Source: Chloroflexota bacterium (lineage in GTDB: Bacteria; Chloroflexota; Anaerolineae; UBA4142). From it: DNA of 42,644 nt. The stretch is taken from contig JAMCQI010000106.1 of assembly GCA_023381515.1 (NCBI GenBank), forward strand, positions 1 to 42,644, in the 5' to 3' direction. Positions 24,200 through 33,782 of this stretch are shown one piece after another. Positions within the stretch are counted from its first letter, which is position 1. Each line of letters starts with the position of its first letter. Made by a program: the position numbers and the translations under genes. A model generated the notes under the pieces. The model did not search any database, was not told the DNA's origin, and saw only the letters and a program-made list of their open reading frames with translations.

Positions 24200-26257
24200 C
24201 TATTGAGTGATCTTGACCGTCATGCTCACCGCGCCTTGACCGAAGAGCACGACGGTGTAATCTCCTGTCTGGGACAGTGCGCCTTGCCACCGGCCGGGCT
24301 GTTCAGACCCTGGACTCTGCCGGTTGTCCTGGGCATCCAGGACGATAACGGTGGCATTGTTCGTGGCCGTGATCATCATGTTCTGTTTGGCAAGTGCGCG
24401 CACGACATAGCCCTTTGGCGTGTTGACCGCGAGGCTCGTATTGACCGTCGCAGACGTCGCTCCCGAGGCAAACTGGATGCGGTCTCGGTTCGCGAGTGGC
24501 GGCAGAACGGCGCTCTTGAGGAACGTGAGACTTGAGGCGTAGATCGGTTCTTTCGGGTCCAGCTGGGCCGCCTTGCTTACATCCGCCTGCGCCTTGGCTG
24601 TCCCGGGGCTACCCTGGTAGACGCCCCAGCCGCGGATAAAGTAGGCCGAGGCGAGGTCCGGCTTGACCTTCAGGCTGAGAGTTGTCGTCCGCGTGATCCA
24701 GTCCGTCAAAGAGTTTTCAAAACCTTGCGCCGCGGTCCCGACCACAAGCGCTGGCTTGGGCGTAAAGAGCTGCGCTGGCGGATAGGATTTCAGAATGTTC
24801 AGAACCGTGGGATAATCTCCATAAAAGAGGTTATCTAGGAGCGGGTAGGCACTGCTCTGCGCCTGCTCCGCTCGTCCCTCTGCAATCAGGTGGATGAGCG
24901 CGGCATCCCACATCACGGTCGGGTCTTGAGCATTGAGCGCCATCGCCTGGTCGATGGTATCCTTCGCCTCTTTCCAGAATTCCCCCTGCGCCAAATCCAC
25001 CGCACGATTCGTCAAGTTGCGTAAATCGGCGGATGCGGAATCCGAGAGCTTGGTGAGGTTTACTTCTGTCCACTCCCCGTTGTTCCAGCGCAAGACCTGG
25101 TTATCCACGTAACGAACGCCGCAGGCGTAACAAAAGACATAATAGTCGCTCGTGTCCAGCACGACCTCAGGAATCCCATCCCCATTCAGGTCGCTTAGGA
25201 ACCCCGCCACCGGACCCGATTGGCAGTGAGCCACTTGGCTGCGGAGGGCCTGCCCGTCAAAGCTGATGAGCTCAAAGCAGTCACCATGTGCCCCCACGCC
25301 GCTTTCCGCCGTGAACCAGAGATGAGTGGGTTCCACCTGTACCTGCCGAACGCCATCGGGCGCGACATAGTCGGCATTCTGCAGGTCAATGTGGCTCACT
25401 TCTTTCCATGCGCCATCCTTACTGTAAACGGCGACGAAATGTCCTTCCTCCAGCTGTGCATTGTATCCTCTCATTCCCTGGCTAAAGACAAGCCACAGCG
25501 CTTTGCCCGAGGATCCAACATCCAGTGGAGACACCGTGACCGCGATAAGAGAGTCGCGCATCGACTTGAGCGTAGTCACCAATCGGGGGTCTGTGCCCGA
25601 CTTGTACCCGAACAAGAAACCATAGACCCGAAAATTCTTCTGCGCCCGTCCCGTCTGGCCGTAGAACGCTTCACCCGTGAAGCCATCGTCCGTGGAGTAA
25701 CTGATTCCTGTCTCCAAGAGACTCGTTCGACCTTGAATGACACTTGAGCTCTTGAGTGGCTTGCCGAGAATGCGCTCAAGCGCATCGCGGGCACGGCTCC
25801 GTAGTCCTTCACCCGAACTGCCGAATTCGTTGCCGGTCGCCGCATAGCTTGCCACGGCAGCAAAAACTGTCTTGTCGCTCGTGCGGAGGAGCACCGTGCC
25901 GTCACTCTGTGTCTCGACGCTGAATTGGTTTGCCGGATACCGGATGCTCCACAAGAGGTCCGGGTTGACGAGGAGCGAGAAACCGCTGGGAGGTAGGGTC
26001 GGTGGAGCGGTCGGCGCGACCGGAGTGACGGTCGGGACTATGACCGGTGAAGGGAGTGTTGAAGGGATCGCCGTGGGCGGCGCCCCGGTAAAGTCCGCGG
26101 TCGGAAGAAGAGTTGGAAGAGCCTCGCCGTTGCCGGTAGAGGCCAATGTGGGCACAGGCGTAGGCACCCGTGGGCTGGGTGAAATAATGGAACAAGCAGA
26201 AATGAAGATGGCAAAAAGGGCGATCATCGATCGCGCGCAAATGGAGCGTGTTGCCAT
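24200..26257 (-). CDS. Large Pro/Thr-linker lipoprotein with TPR-like region
   Basis: This 685-residue lipoprotein has lipobox ISAC (Cys22) followed by a Pro/Thr/Val-rich linker to about residue 95, typical of surface-anchored Chloroflexota proteins. The region from about 95 to 220 looks like a compact alpha/beta domain (SLLVNPDLLWSIRYPANQF). The middle contains SDLNGDGIPEVVLDT, a calcium-loop-like FG-GAP/VCBS motif. Around residues 400-570 there are helical TPR-like repeats. The C-terminal ~80 residues resemble a small beta domain ending in VSMTVKITQ. AGGAG precedes the ATG. It is convergent with the M28 gene. No enzymatic residues were recognised; a sensing or structural role at the surface is possible. 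Confidence 0.8.
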   Translation of the reverse strand: MATRSICARSMIALFAIFISACSIISPSPRVPTPVPTLASTGNGEALPTLLPTADFTGAPPTAIPSTLPSPVIVPTVTPVAPTAPPTLPPSGFSLLVNPDLLWSIRYPANQFSVETQSDGTVLLRTSDKTVFAAVASYAATGNEFGSSGEGLRSRARDALERILGKPLKSSSVIQGRTSLLETGISYSTDDGFTGEAFYGQTGRAQKNFRVYGFLFGYKSGTDPRLVTTLKSMRDSLIAVTVSPLDVGSSGKALWLVFSQGMRGYNAQLEEGHFVAVYSKDGAWKEVSHIDLQNADYVAPDGVRQVQVEPTHLWFTAESGVGAHGDCFELISFDGQALRSQVAHCQSGPVAGFLSDLNGDGIPEVVLDTSDYYVFCYACGVRYVDNQVLRWNNGEWTEVNLTKLSDSASADLRNLTNRAVDLAQGEFWKEAKDTIDQAMALNAQDPTVMWDAALIHLIAEGRAEQAQSSAYPLLDNLFYGDYPTVLNILKSYPPAQLFTPKPALVVGTAAQGFENSLTDWITRTTTLSLKVKPDLASAYFIRGWGVYQGSPGTAKAQADVSKAAQLDPKEPIYASSLTFLKSAVLPPLANRDRIQFASGATSATVNTSLAVNTPKGYVVRALAKQNMMITATNNATVIVLDAQDNRQSPGSEQPGRWQGALSQTGDYTVVLFGQGAVSMTVKITQ

Positions 26258-26550
26258 TTTTCTCCTGAGGGGCGCAAAGAGCGGGCGCAGAGTCTATGAG
26301 AACGTTAGCACACGCGACCAAATTCGTCAAATCATCGCCGCTCTACTCCAGTCCCCGATCCGCTACGAGCTTCGCGTTATCATTCGGTCGTGGATCATCA
26401 AGAGGCGGGCTAGGGGAATCATGTAGATTCCAACTTCCCAGGCCTTCCTTGGGAGCAGAAACGATACTGAACACAAGAACAGGCAGGCTTCGCTTTATAG
26501 CTTTACAAGAGTTGCTGGACCGGTCAAGAAGCGGTCGACGAGCTTACGGC
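26258..26550. other. Gap between lipoprotein and thioredoxin genes
   Basis: About 290 bases without a convincing gene, promoter or terminator on either strand. Reading frames here are shadows or short random frames. Confidence 0.5.
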
Positions 26551-27324
26551 TCAGCCGGTGCTCAAAACACGTTCGACTCGGGTCTGTAAATTCGCTTTGG
26601 GCACCGCGCCCACGATCCGGTCGATTTCTCGCCCGTTCTTGAAAAAGATCAAGGTGGGGATACCCATGATGCCCAGGCGACTTGCCTCATTTGGATTCTC
26701 GTCCGTGTTCACTTTTGCCACGCGCAAGCGCCCTGCATACTGCCGGCCCATGTCCTCCACGATGGGCGAAACGATGCGGCAGGGGCCACACCAAGGCGCC
26801 CAAAAATCCACGAGCACCGGCAGCGGCGACTGCAATACCTTCGAAGAAAAGGTGGCATCCGTCACGACGACCGGTCCTCCGTCTTGGGCCGAGGTTGCCG
26901 GCCGAGACGAGGCGCGTGATTGGGAAGATGGAGCAGCGTCCCCCCCAAGCGAGACGCTCGGTCCGCTGGCTTGGGCGGGCTGCGGACCGTTCCCCAGCAT
27001 GAACTCGAGCCATGCTCGCACGGCTCGCGCATCCGCCGCCCCGTCGATGCGCGCGACCTCGCTTCCTTTTTGCCAATACACGAGGGTCGGAACACGCACT
27101 AACCGAAAGCGCGCGGCGAGATTGGCCTCCTCGGCACTCTCCACACGGACGATCAGCGCCCGGCCCGCGAACTCACGCGCCAGTTCATTCAGTGTTGGGT
27201 CAAGTGAACGACAAGGGTCACAATTCGGCGACTCGAACACAATTAACATCGGTCGTCCTGCGGCCAGTACCCTTTCCAGATTCGCGGCACTCGTTCGAAT
27301 CGGAGTATCAAAAACGGCTGCCAC
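26551..27324 (-). CDS. Tandem thioredoxin-domain protein
   Basis: This 257-residue protein has two thioredoxin folds. Domain 1 (about residues 5-110) has an unusual active site C35-D-P-C38 and cis-Pro in RVPT. Domain 2 (about 150-257) has the classical W-C179-G-P-C182 with cis-Pro in GIPT, and is the likely reductase. A Pro/Ala/Ser linker of about 40 residues joins them. There is no signal peptide or membrane anchor, so it acts in the cytoplasm as a dithiol reductant. The GTG start follows GGAGGA. The two-site build suggests relay or alternative partner use, which is inference. Confidence 0.92.
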   Translation of the reverse strand: MAAVFDTPIRTSAANLERVLAAGRPMLIVFESPNCDPCRSLDPTLNELAREFAGRALIVRVESAEEANLAARFRLVRVPTLVYWQKGSEVARIDGAADARAVRAWLEFMLGNGPQPAQASGPSVSLGGDAAPSSQSRASSRPATSAQDGGPVVVTDATFSSKVLQSPLPVLVDFWAPWCGPCRIVSPIVEDMGRQYAGRLRVAKVNTDENPNEASRLGIMGIPTLIFFKNGREIDRIVGAVPKANLQTRVERVLSTG

Positions 27325-27372
27325 TGTCTCCTCCTTTCTGGCAAATCAACTTATCCACGTTCGGCGACCGGC

Positions 27373-27415
27373 GAGTTTGCCGAGTGCATTACGTCGCAAC
27401 GCTTTCGGCAAACTC
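27373..27415. repeat. Palindromic element upstream of the thioredoxin gene
   Basis: GAGTTTGCCGA (27373-27383) is exactly complementary to 27405-27415. The intervening GCATTACGTCGCAACGC pairs with itself through GC(A/G)TT and G-U pairs. The whole 43-base unit looks like a mobile palindromic repeat or a leader hairpin of the thioredoxin gene. Confidence 0.55.
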
Positions 27416-27966
27416 ACAATGCTCTCTTGATTTGTTTCAACGCCGCGCATGCCGTGAACCCCACCTCCGGGCGGGGTCGAGGACGAACAGCGTCGGCGAC
27501 TGCTCCAAAGGCAGGACCGCGTGCGCCGAGTGACCGGCAATCAGCGCACTCGCCCGCTTTCCACTAATTGCCGACTCCGCCGATCCTCTGCCCGAGCGGA
27601 TGGAGTATAACCCAAAACGAGCAGGCACGCGGAGGTGGGAAGGATGCGTGGACACATTCTAGACAAAAACGAATCAAAGTCACCATGCTATGTTGATGGC
27701 GGCATTCATGCCGTTCGGGGCTTTGCGCACGACAATCGCATCAAAGGCAACTTTTCGAACCATGCTTGCCCGTGCGAGCGCAAAATCTAGAGACTGGCGT
27801 TCTGAATTCTCCAGCGTCGCACAGCCGCTGCCGTATCACCAGTATATCTACACTTGGGTGTCGCTGCAATAGGGCCTGCGTGGCGTTTCGTTACGGGACC
27901 CATCCGCCGGCCTCTTGCCAATTCGGGCTGAGACTATCTGCTGCCGTCACCGCGGCATTATAAAGC

Positions 27967-27999
27967 ATTCCCCCTCTGTGGATTGCACAGAGGGGGAAT
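27967..27999 (-). terminator. Hairpin terminating cysK-cysE
   Basis: A perfect 14-bp stem (27967-27980 with 27986-27999, 5-base loop), 3 bases after the cysE stop on the minus strand. It is followed by GCTTTATAATG, a weak T-tract. Confidence 0.65.
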
Positions 28000-28002
28000 C
28001 CT

Positions 28003-28836
28003 CTAGATCGTATAGTCCTCGACGTCCCATACCCCTTCCTTCGGGAGATGACCCGGTTCGGATATGTGGGTATGTCCGACGACCAGTTGTTCAAGCGCAT
28101 CGACTCGCGACATTAGCGAGATGACGGAGGCGCCGATCATGTCTGGCATCCGATTGTGCTCCAGGTCGGGCGTGTCTCCGGCGACGCGTGCCTGCGTTCG
28201 CATCACCGCATTCCCCGGCACTCCGACGACGACCGAATTCGGCGGAACTGGCCGCACGACCACAGCGTTCGCCCCAATGCGGCTGTCCTCGCCCACCGTG
28301 ATGGCACCGAGCACTTTGGCGCCCGCCCCCACCACCACACGGTCCCCCAAAGTCGGATGGCCGGGTCCTTTGACGATACTCGTTCCGCCCAACGTGACGC
28401 CGTGATAAAGCGTCACGTTCGCCCCAATTTCCGCCGTCTCGCCGATCACAACACCCATGCCGTGATCGATGAATAGGCCAGGGCCGATGACAGCTCCCGG
28501 GTGGATCTCGATCCCCGTGACTCCGCGTGCGATTTGGGAGAGCCAGCGCGCCAGTAATTTGAGCTTGTGGGTCCAGAGCCAGTGCGTAACACAGTGCGCC
28601 CACACGGCATGCAGCCCGGGATAGCAGAGCAATACTTCGAGCATACTCCTGGCTGCCGGGTCGCGCTCAAACACGGAATGTATGTCACCCTTGATGGCGG
28701 TGAGGACACCGGGCCCCCGGCGGGGTTTCACATGAGTTTCAGATTCCAGATTGCGAGAGCGCCCGTCTGAAAACGGAACGTTCAACCCGGGACCCTGCGG
28801 CCTTGGTAGCTTGAACCCACCTTCTTCATCCTTCAT
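28003..28836 (-). CDS. cysE: Serine O-acetyltransferase
   Basis: Transfers acetyl from acetyl-CoA to L-serine, giving O-acetylserine, the substrate of CysK encoded just upstream. The central part has the short helical domain ([26 protein letters not shown]) and a left-handed beta-helix with hexapeptide repeats ([28 protein letters not shown]). Catalytic His residues lie in the DHGMGVV and YHGVTLGG motifs. The ATG at 28836 follows AAGGAGGAACG and is preferred to an in-frame codon at 28869 that would overlap cysK. The first ~45 residues are a nonconserved Pro/Gly/Arg-rich extension, and about 50 C-terminal residues extend past the CysK-binding tail. The protein ends with Ile, as needed for the CysK-CysE complex. 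Confidence 0.94.
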   Translation of the reverse strand: MKDEEGGFKLPRPQGPGLNVPFSDGRSRNLESETHVKPRRGPGVLTAIKGDIHSVFERDPAARSMLEVLLCYPGLHAVWAHCVTHWLWTHKLKLLARWLSQIARGVTGIEIHPGAVIGPGLFIDHGMGVVIGETAEIGANVTLYHGVTLGGTSIVKGPGHPTLGDRVVVGAGAKVLGAITVGEDSRIGANAVVVRPVPPNSVVVGVPGNAVMRTQARVAGDTPDLEHNRMPDMIGASVISLMSRVDALEQLVVGHTHISEPGHLPKEGVWDVEDYTI

Positions 28837-28846
28837 CGTTCCTCCT

Positions 28847-29782
28847 TCATCCCTCGGCCAGGTCCGCATAAAGCGGCGTGCTCAGATATCGCTCGCCGAA
28901 CGAAGGAATGATGACGACGATCAGCTTGCCCTCATTCTCAGGACGGCGCGCCACCTGCAGCGCCGCCCAGGTCGCCGCGCCCGACGATATACCGACGAGC
29001 AGCCCTTCCTCGCGTGCCATCCGCCGCGCCGTAACAAAGGCATCGTCATTCTTCACTCGAATGACTTGATCATAGATCTTGGTGTTCAGGACTTGCGGAA
29101 CAAACCCAGCTCCGATGCCCTGGAGCGGGTGCGGCCCTTTCTGGCCGCCCGAGAGGACTGGCGACCCGTCGGGTTCAACCGCAATTGCCTTGAAGGAGGG
29201 CTTGCGTGCCTTGATGACCTCTCCGACGCCCGTAATTGTTCCGCCCGTGCCAACTCCGGCGACCAGGAAATCTACCCGGCCATCCGTGTCGCGCCAGATC
29301 TCTTCAGCGGTCGTCTTGCGGTGAATCTCGGGGTTCGCCGGATTTTCAAACTGTTGAGGAATGAAGTAGCGAGAATCGGCAGCCGCCATTTCTTCCGCCT
29401 TGCGAATTGCTCCCCCCATCCCTTCGCTCCCGGGCGTAAGCACCAGTTCGGCGCCAAAGGCACGCAACAGCATGCGGCGCTCTTTGCTCATGGTGTCGGG
29501 CATGGTCAGAATGCATTTATAGCCGCGTGCGGCGCAGACCATCGCGAGGGCAATCCCGGTGTTCCCGCTCGTCGGTTCGACAATCACCGTATCCGGCTTG
29601 ACGCGTCCCGCCTTTTCGGCGGCATCAATCATCGCTACGCCGATCCTATCCTTGACGCTGTGCGCCGGGTTCATATATTCCAGCTTGGCGACGACCGTCG
29701 CCTTGCTCCCCTCGGTCACGCGCCGCAGGCGCACGAGCGGTGTATTACCTATCAATTCGGTAACATCATTTGCGATTCTCAT
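28847..29782 (-). CDS. cysK: Cysteine synthase (O-acetylserine sulfhydrylase)
   Basis: Makes L-cysteine from O-acetylserine and sulfide. The 311-residue PLP enzyme has the Schiff-base Lys44 in NPAHSVKDR, the substrate loop TSGNTG (71-76), the PLP phosphate cradle GTGGTITG, and Ser in GISSGAA contacting the ring nitrogen. All match the CysK/CysM fold type II. Length is typical. Ten bases separate it from cysE, so the two are one operon. Upstream is a long leader with two hairpins and a short Cys-rich ORF, from a promoter at 30087-30114 that diverges from the methionine operon. Confidence 0.96.
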   Translation of the reverse strand: MRIANDVTELIGNTPLVRLRRVTEGSKATVVAKLEYMNPAHSVKDRIGVAMIDAAEKAGRVKPDTVIVEPTSGNTGIALAMVCAARGYKCILTMPDTMSKERRMLLRAFGAELVLTPGSEGMGGAIRKAEEMAAADSRYFIPQQFENPANPEIHRKTTAEEIWRDTDGRVDFLVAGVGTGGTITGVGEVIKARKPSFKAIAVEPDGSPVLSGGQKGPHPLQGIGAGFVPQVLNTKIYDQVIRVKNDDAFVTARRMAREEGLLVGISSGAATWAALQVARRPENEGKLIVVIIPSFGERYLSTPLYADLAEG

Positions 29783-29840
29783 GTTTTATGGCTCCTGATT
29801 CTTGCACCTGAAGGATTATTACAAAGATTCATCGGGAAAT

Positions 29841-29872
29841 GCAAGAGCCCAGGGCTAGTCCTGGGCTCTTGC
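29841..29872 (-). terminator. 13-bp hairpin in the cysK leader
   Basis: GCAAGAGCCCAGG (29841-29853) pairs exactly with 29860-29872. On the minus strand it is followed by ATTTCCC, a poor T-tract. It lies about 60 bases before the cysK start and could act as an attenuator. Confidence 0.55.
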
Positions 29873-29887
29873 CGAGTGGCAATCCCG

Positions 29888-29923
29888 GTCCCCCGCAAAA
29901 CCAAGCATATCTGCTGCGGGGAC
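29888..29923 (-). promoter_or_regulatory. Second hairpin in the cysK leader
   Basis: On the minus strand GTCCCCGCA pairs with TGCGGGGGAC with one bulged G, around an 18-base loop. It precedes the 13-bp hairpin at 29841-29872 by 15 bases and follows the short Cys-rich ORF. Confidence 0.5.
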
Positions 29924-29946
29924 AGGTCACACCTATTCGTCGGCAA

Positions 29947-30012
29947 TCAAGCCAATGACTTCTGGACGCGGTGCGACAGCCCCCGCCCGGTACAGACGCA
30001 GAGCAGGCACAT
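29947..30012 (-). CDS. Putative cysteine-rich leader peptide
   Basis: A 21-codon frame, MCLLCVCTGRG and onward, with Cys at positions 2, 5 and 7. It lies in the inferred leader of cysK-cysE and ends 24 bases before the first leader hairpin. Cysteine-rich leader ORFs are known to gate sulfur genes in actinobacteria. There is no clear ribosome-binding site (CTGGCGCC precedes the ATG). An overlapping 68-codon frame (29829-30035) is also Cys-rich. Chance is quite possible. Confidence 0.25.
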   Translation of the reverse strand: MCLLCVCTGRGLSHRVQKSLA

Positions 30013-30086
30013 GGCGCCAGAATTGGTCTCGACATTCCACCGACGAGAAATCATTCTTGGTTTGCTCGCTTTATGATGCGGTGGTC

Positions 30087-30114
30087 ATTTTACTAAATTT
30101 CGAGCATCTGTCAA
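30087..30114 (-). promoter_or_regulatory. Promoter of cysK-cysE
   Basis: TTGACA (30114-30109), a 16-bp spacer and TAAAAT (30092-30087). The inferred start near 30080 gives a leader of about 300 nt. Confidence 0.7.
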
Positions 30115-30147
30115 ATGCCATCTGGCAAGAGTCTCTATGCGCTTTTC

Positions 30148-30176
30148 TTGACATTTTGCAGGGTATGTGCTATAAA
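30148..30176 (+). promoter_or_regulatory. Promoter of the SAM-riboswitch methionine operon
   Basis: TTGACA (30148-30153), a 17-bp spacer and TATAAA (30171-30176). The start would be near 30183, about 24 bases before the riboswitch. Its -35 lies 33 bp from the -35 of the leftward cysK promoter. Confidence 0.8.
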
Positions 30177-30206
30177 GTCCCCAACAATCGAATAGCTCAT
30201 TTTTCA

Positions 30207-30362
30207 CTCTTATCCAGAGAGGCGGAGGGACCGGCCCTGTGAAGCCTCGGCAACCTTTTGGGGATGAGACGTTAGAATCAGTAGTTGGACTCGCCAACTT
30301 CTAACCTCCCACCTCCAGACTTGGTGCCAATTCCGGCAGAGATGGACTCTGGAAGATGAGAG
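30207..30362 (+). promoter_or_regulatory. SAM-I riboswitch (S-box) aptamer
   Basis: The conserved blocks are all present in order: CTCTTATCCAGAGAGGCGGA, GGGACCGGCCCTGTGAAGCC, CGGCAACC, GGTGCCAATTCCGGCAGA and the closing GATGAGAG. Helix P1 is CTCTTATC (30207-30214) with GATGAGAG (30355-30362). The aptamer binds S-adenosylmethionine and switches off the downstream methionine genes when SAM is plentiful. A longer than usual P3/P4 region accounts for the 156-base size. The expression platform is the terminator that follows. Confidence 0.95.
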
Positions 30363-30377
30363 GACAGTGTTGTCGAT

Positions 30378-30411
30378 AAACCTCTTCTTTCAGCGGAAGA
30401 GGTTTTTGTTT
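30378..30411 (+). terminator. Riboswitch-controlled terminator
   Basis: AAACCTCTTC (30378-30387) pairs with GAAGAGGTTT (30396-30405) and runs into TTTTTGTTT. The P1 3' strand (GATGAGAGG) can pair with CCTCTT, giving the alternative antiterminated fold. A further 9-bp stem (30418-30426 with 30445-30453) follows before metY. Confidence 0.85.
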
Positions 30412-30493
30412 CTCCCGAACCTCCTCTGGATTTAGAGTTTTCCTGAGGAGGTTTCGCGTTTCCCTGAGCATCCACTGCAACTTTGTTCGTTAG

Positions 30494-31831
<1,338 letters not shown>

Positions 31832-31844
31832 TCACAGGCGCAAT

Positions 31845-33083
31845 ATGGAAACCACACACTCTGTAGGCTTGGTCGAACGCCAATACTTTACCTTTGCCGA
31901 AGACGAGCCCATGCCGCTCGACAGCGGCGAAACGCTCGGGCCGATTACGCTCGCGTACGAGACATACGGCAAACTCAATGCGGACAAGAGCAACGCCATT
32001 CTCATCCTGCATGCGCTCTCGGGCGATGCTCACGCGGCCGGCTATCAAGCGCCTGACGACAAACAGCCAGGCTGGTGGGATGACTGCATTGGCCCGGAAA
32101 AAGCGTTCGACACTAACAAATTCTTTGTAATCTGCTCCAATGTGATTGGAGGATGCCAGGGGTCTACCGGTCCAAGCTCGATCAATCCCCAGACGGGCAA
32201 GCCCTACGGGCTGAGTTTCCCCGTGGTGACCGTGGCAGACATGGTCCGCGCTCAGAGCGATCTGATCGATCATCTCGGCATCGAGCGCCTCTTGGCCGTG
32301 GCCGGCGGCAGCATGGGCGGGATGCAGGTGCTCCAGTGGACGGTCAGCTACCCGGATCGCGTGCGTGCTGCTCTCCCCCTCGCGACCACCGCCCGCCATT
32401 CTCCGATGCTCATTGCTTTCAGCGAGGTGGGGCGCCAAGCGATCTACGCGGACCCGAACTGGAATCGCGGCGACTATTACGATGGCGTGCGCCCGAATTC
32501 AGGGCTCGCGGTGGCCCGCATGATCGGACACATCACTTATTTGAGCGAAACGTCCATGCAACAAAAGTTCGGACGCAATCTCACCCGCGCCCGCTTTGGG
32601 TATGACTTTGACACCGACTTTTCGGTGGAAGGCTATCTGCGCTACAAGGGCAATGGCTTTACCCAGCGCTTTGATGCCAACAGCTATCTTTACGTGACCA
32701 AAGCGATGGACTATTTCGATCTGAGCAATGGGCAACACAGTCTCGCCGCCGCTTTTGCGAACAGCAGCCGCGTTGTTTACCTCGTCGTCTCGTTCACATC
32801 CGACTGGCTCTACCCGGCCTATCATTCGAAAGAGCTGGTCAGCGCGCTGACTGCCGTCGGCGCGGATGTGAGCTACTGCAACCTGCAGTCCACATGGGGA
32901 CACGACGCATTCTTGCTTGAAGTAGAGACGATGACGAGCTTGATTTCCAACTTCCTTGACCGGGTCGTGACCGATTTCAAGATCGCGCTGCCCGAACAAC
33001 CTGACGCCGCCTGTCTCATACAGACGCCTCGTCTCGAACCATCACCCTCTCTGTCGCTGCCGCAAGACACCAAGCAAGGATAA
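31845..33083 (+). CDS. metX: Homoserine O-acetyltransferase MetX
   Basis: Acetylates homoserine with acetyl-CoA (some members use succinyl-CoA) for MetY. The 412-residue alpha/beta hydrolase has the nucleophile Ser156 in AGGSMGGMQ, Asp320 in SDWLYP and His353 in WGHDAF as the catalytic triad. The N-terminal [18 protein letters not shown] block and [11 protein letters not shown] are family marks. The frame opens at a TTG (31818) inside metY, but the ATG at 31845 gives a start matching the family. It begins 13 bases after the metY stop, though its ribosome-binding site is weak. It ends in a short Pro/Ser-rich tail. A strong hairpin separates it from metW. Confidence 0.95.
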   Translation: METTHSVGLVERQYFTFAEDEPMPLDSGETLGPITLAYETYGKLNADKSNAILILHALSGDAHAAGYQAPDDKQPGWWDDCIGPEKAFDTNKFFVICSNVIGGCQGSTGPSSINPQTGKPYGLSFPVVTVADMVRAQSDLIDHLGIERLLAVAGGSMGGMQVLQWTVSYPDRVRAALPLATTARHSPMLIAFSEVGRQAIYADPNWNRGDYYDGVRPNSGLAVARMIGHITYLSETSMQQKFGRNLTRARFGYDFDTDFSVEGYLRYKGNGFTQRFDANSYLYVTKAMDYFDLSNGQHSLAAAFANSSRVVYLVVSFTSDWLYPAYHSKELVSALTAVGADVSYCNLQSTWGHDAFLLEVETMTSLISNFLDRVVTDFKIALPEQPDAACLIQTPRLEPSPSLSLPQDTKQG

Positions 33084-33092
33084 GGAAAGTGT

Positions 33093-33130
33093 GGGGTGAG
33101 GCGGGCGGCAGGTGTCGCCCGCCTCACCCC
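33093..33130 (+). terminator. Hairpin between metX and metW
   Basis: GGGGTGAGGCGGGCG (33093-33107) pairs perfectly with 33116-33130, an 8-base loop between. Only GCTTTC follows, so termination would be partial. It could set metX/metW mRNA ratios. Confidence 0.6.
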
Positions 33131-33165
33131 GCTTTCACCGAATTTGAGGGGAAAGAAAGCATAGA

Positions 33166-33777
33166 ATGGAAAATAACGGGCACAAACAGAACGATCTCCG
33201 CGCCGATCTGCTCGCGGTGGCCGACTTGATCGAGGCCGGCGAAAAGGTGTTGGACCTTGGGTGCGGAGATGGGGCGCTCTTGCGCTACCTCATGGACTCG
33301 CGGCAGATTACAGGGCGTGGGGTGGAGCTCTCCGAAGCAGGTGTGCTCGCATGCGTGCGCAAAGGCGTCAGCGTCCGTCAGGGCGACTTGCACGAAGGGC
33401 TGGGAGACTATCCGAACCAGTCCTTTGACACCGTCATTCTGAGCTATACGATTCCCTATCTCAACGAACCTGCCTTTGTTCTCAAGGAAATGTTGCGAGT
33501 GGGAGCGCGTGCCATTGTGAGCTTTCCAAATTGGGGGCATTGGCGCTGCCGTCTTGATTTCCTGCAAAACGGCCGCTCCCCTATGGCGCCGGGCCTCCCT
33601 CAGCCGTGGAATTCAACCCCGCGCATCCGGCCCCTCACCGTCCGCGACTTTCTCGAGTTTTGCGGCGAGAACCAGATTCGCGTCACACGTGAAATCTACC
33701 TCGACGGCAACCAGCGCCACCAACCCGGCTTTGCCAAGAACCTCCTCGCTACTACGGCCATCTTTGAGCTAAGATAG
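33166..33777 (+). CDS. metW: MetW methyltransferase-like protein
   Basis: This 203-residue class I SAM-methyltransferase fold protein is typically encoded next to metX. Motif I is VLDLGCGDG (28-36). Other conserved blocks are QGDLHEGL, SFDTVILSYT and the family-specific FPNWGHWRCRLDFLQNGRSP. MetW is needed with MetX for methionine synthesis in several bacteria, where MetX acts as an O-succinyl or acetyl transferase stimulated by MetW. It lies in the riboswitch operon, 82 bases after metX. The end converges on malQ with a shared palindrome. Confidence 0.94.
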   Translation: MENNGHKQNDLRADLLAVADLIEAGEKVLDLGCGDGALLRYLMDSRQITGRGVELSEAGVLACVRKGVSVRQGDLHEGLGDYPNQSFDTVILSYTIPYLNEPAFVLKEMLRVGARAIVSFPNWGHWRCRLDFLQNGRSPMAPGLPQPWNSTPRIRPLTVRDFLEFCGENQIRVTREIYLDGNQRHQPGFAKNLLATTAIFELR

Positions 33778-33782
33778 AGGTT

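Larger units (their letters stand above)
27325..28002. other. 678-base gap without a recognised gene
   Basis: Apart from the palindrome at 27373-27415 and the cysE terminator, I see no supported gene. A 44-codon minus-strand frame ending near 27690 (with an internal MVRKVAFDAIVV) has reasonable composition. It has no ribosome-binding site and no family I know, and may be a gene remnant. Confidence 0.4.

Noticed and set aside
27690..27872. 60-residue plus-strand ORF in the 27.3-28.0 kb gap
   Set aside because: No ribosome-binding site, no family resemblance and no promoter. The opposite strand reads equally well.
29888..30012. T-box leader for cysK
   Set aside because: The conserved AGGGTGGNACCGCG antiterminator core and a credible stem I were not found.
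28751..30076. 441-residue plus-strand ORF over cysE and cysK
   Set aside because: It is the antisense shadow of two well-supported genes and has a Cys/Arg/His-rich unnatural composition.
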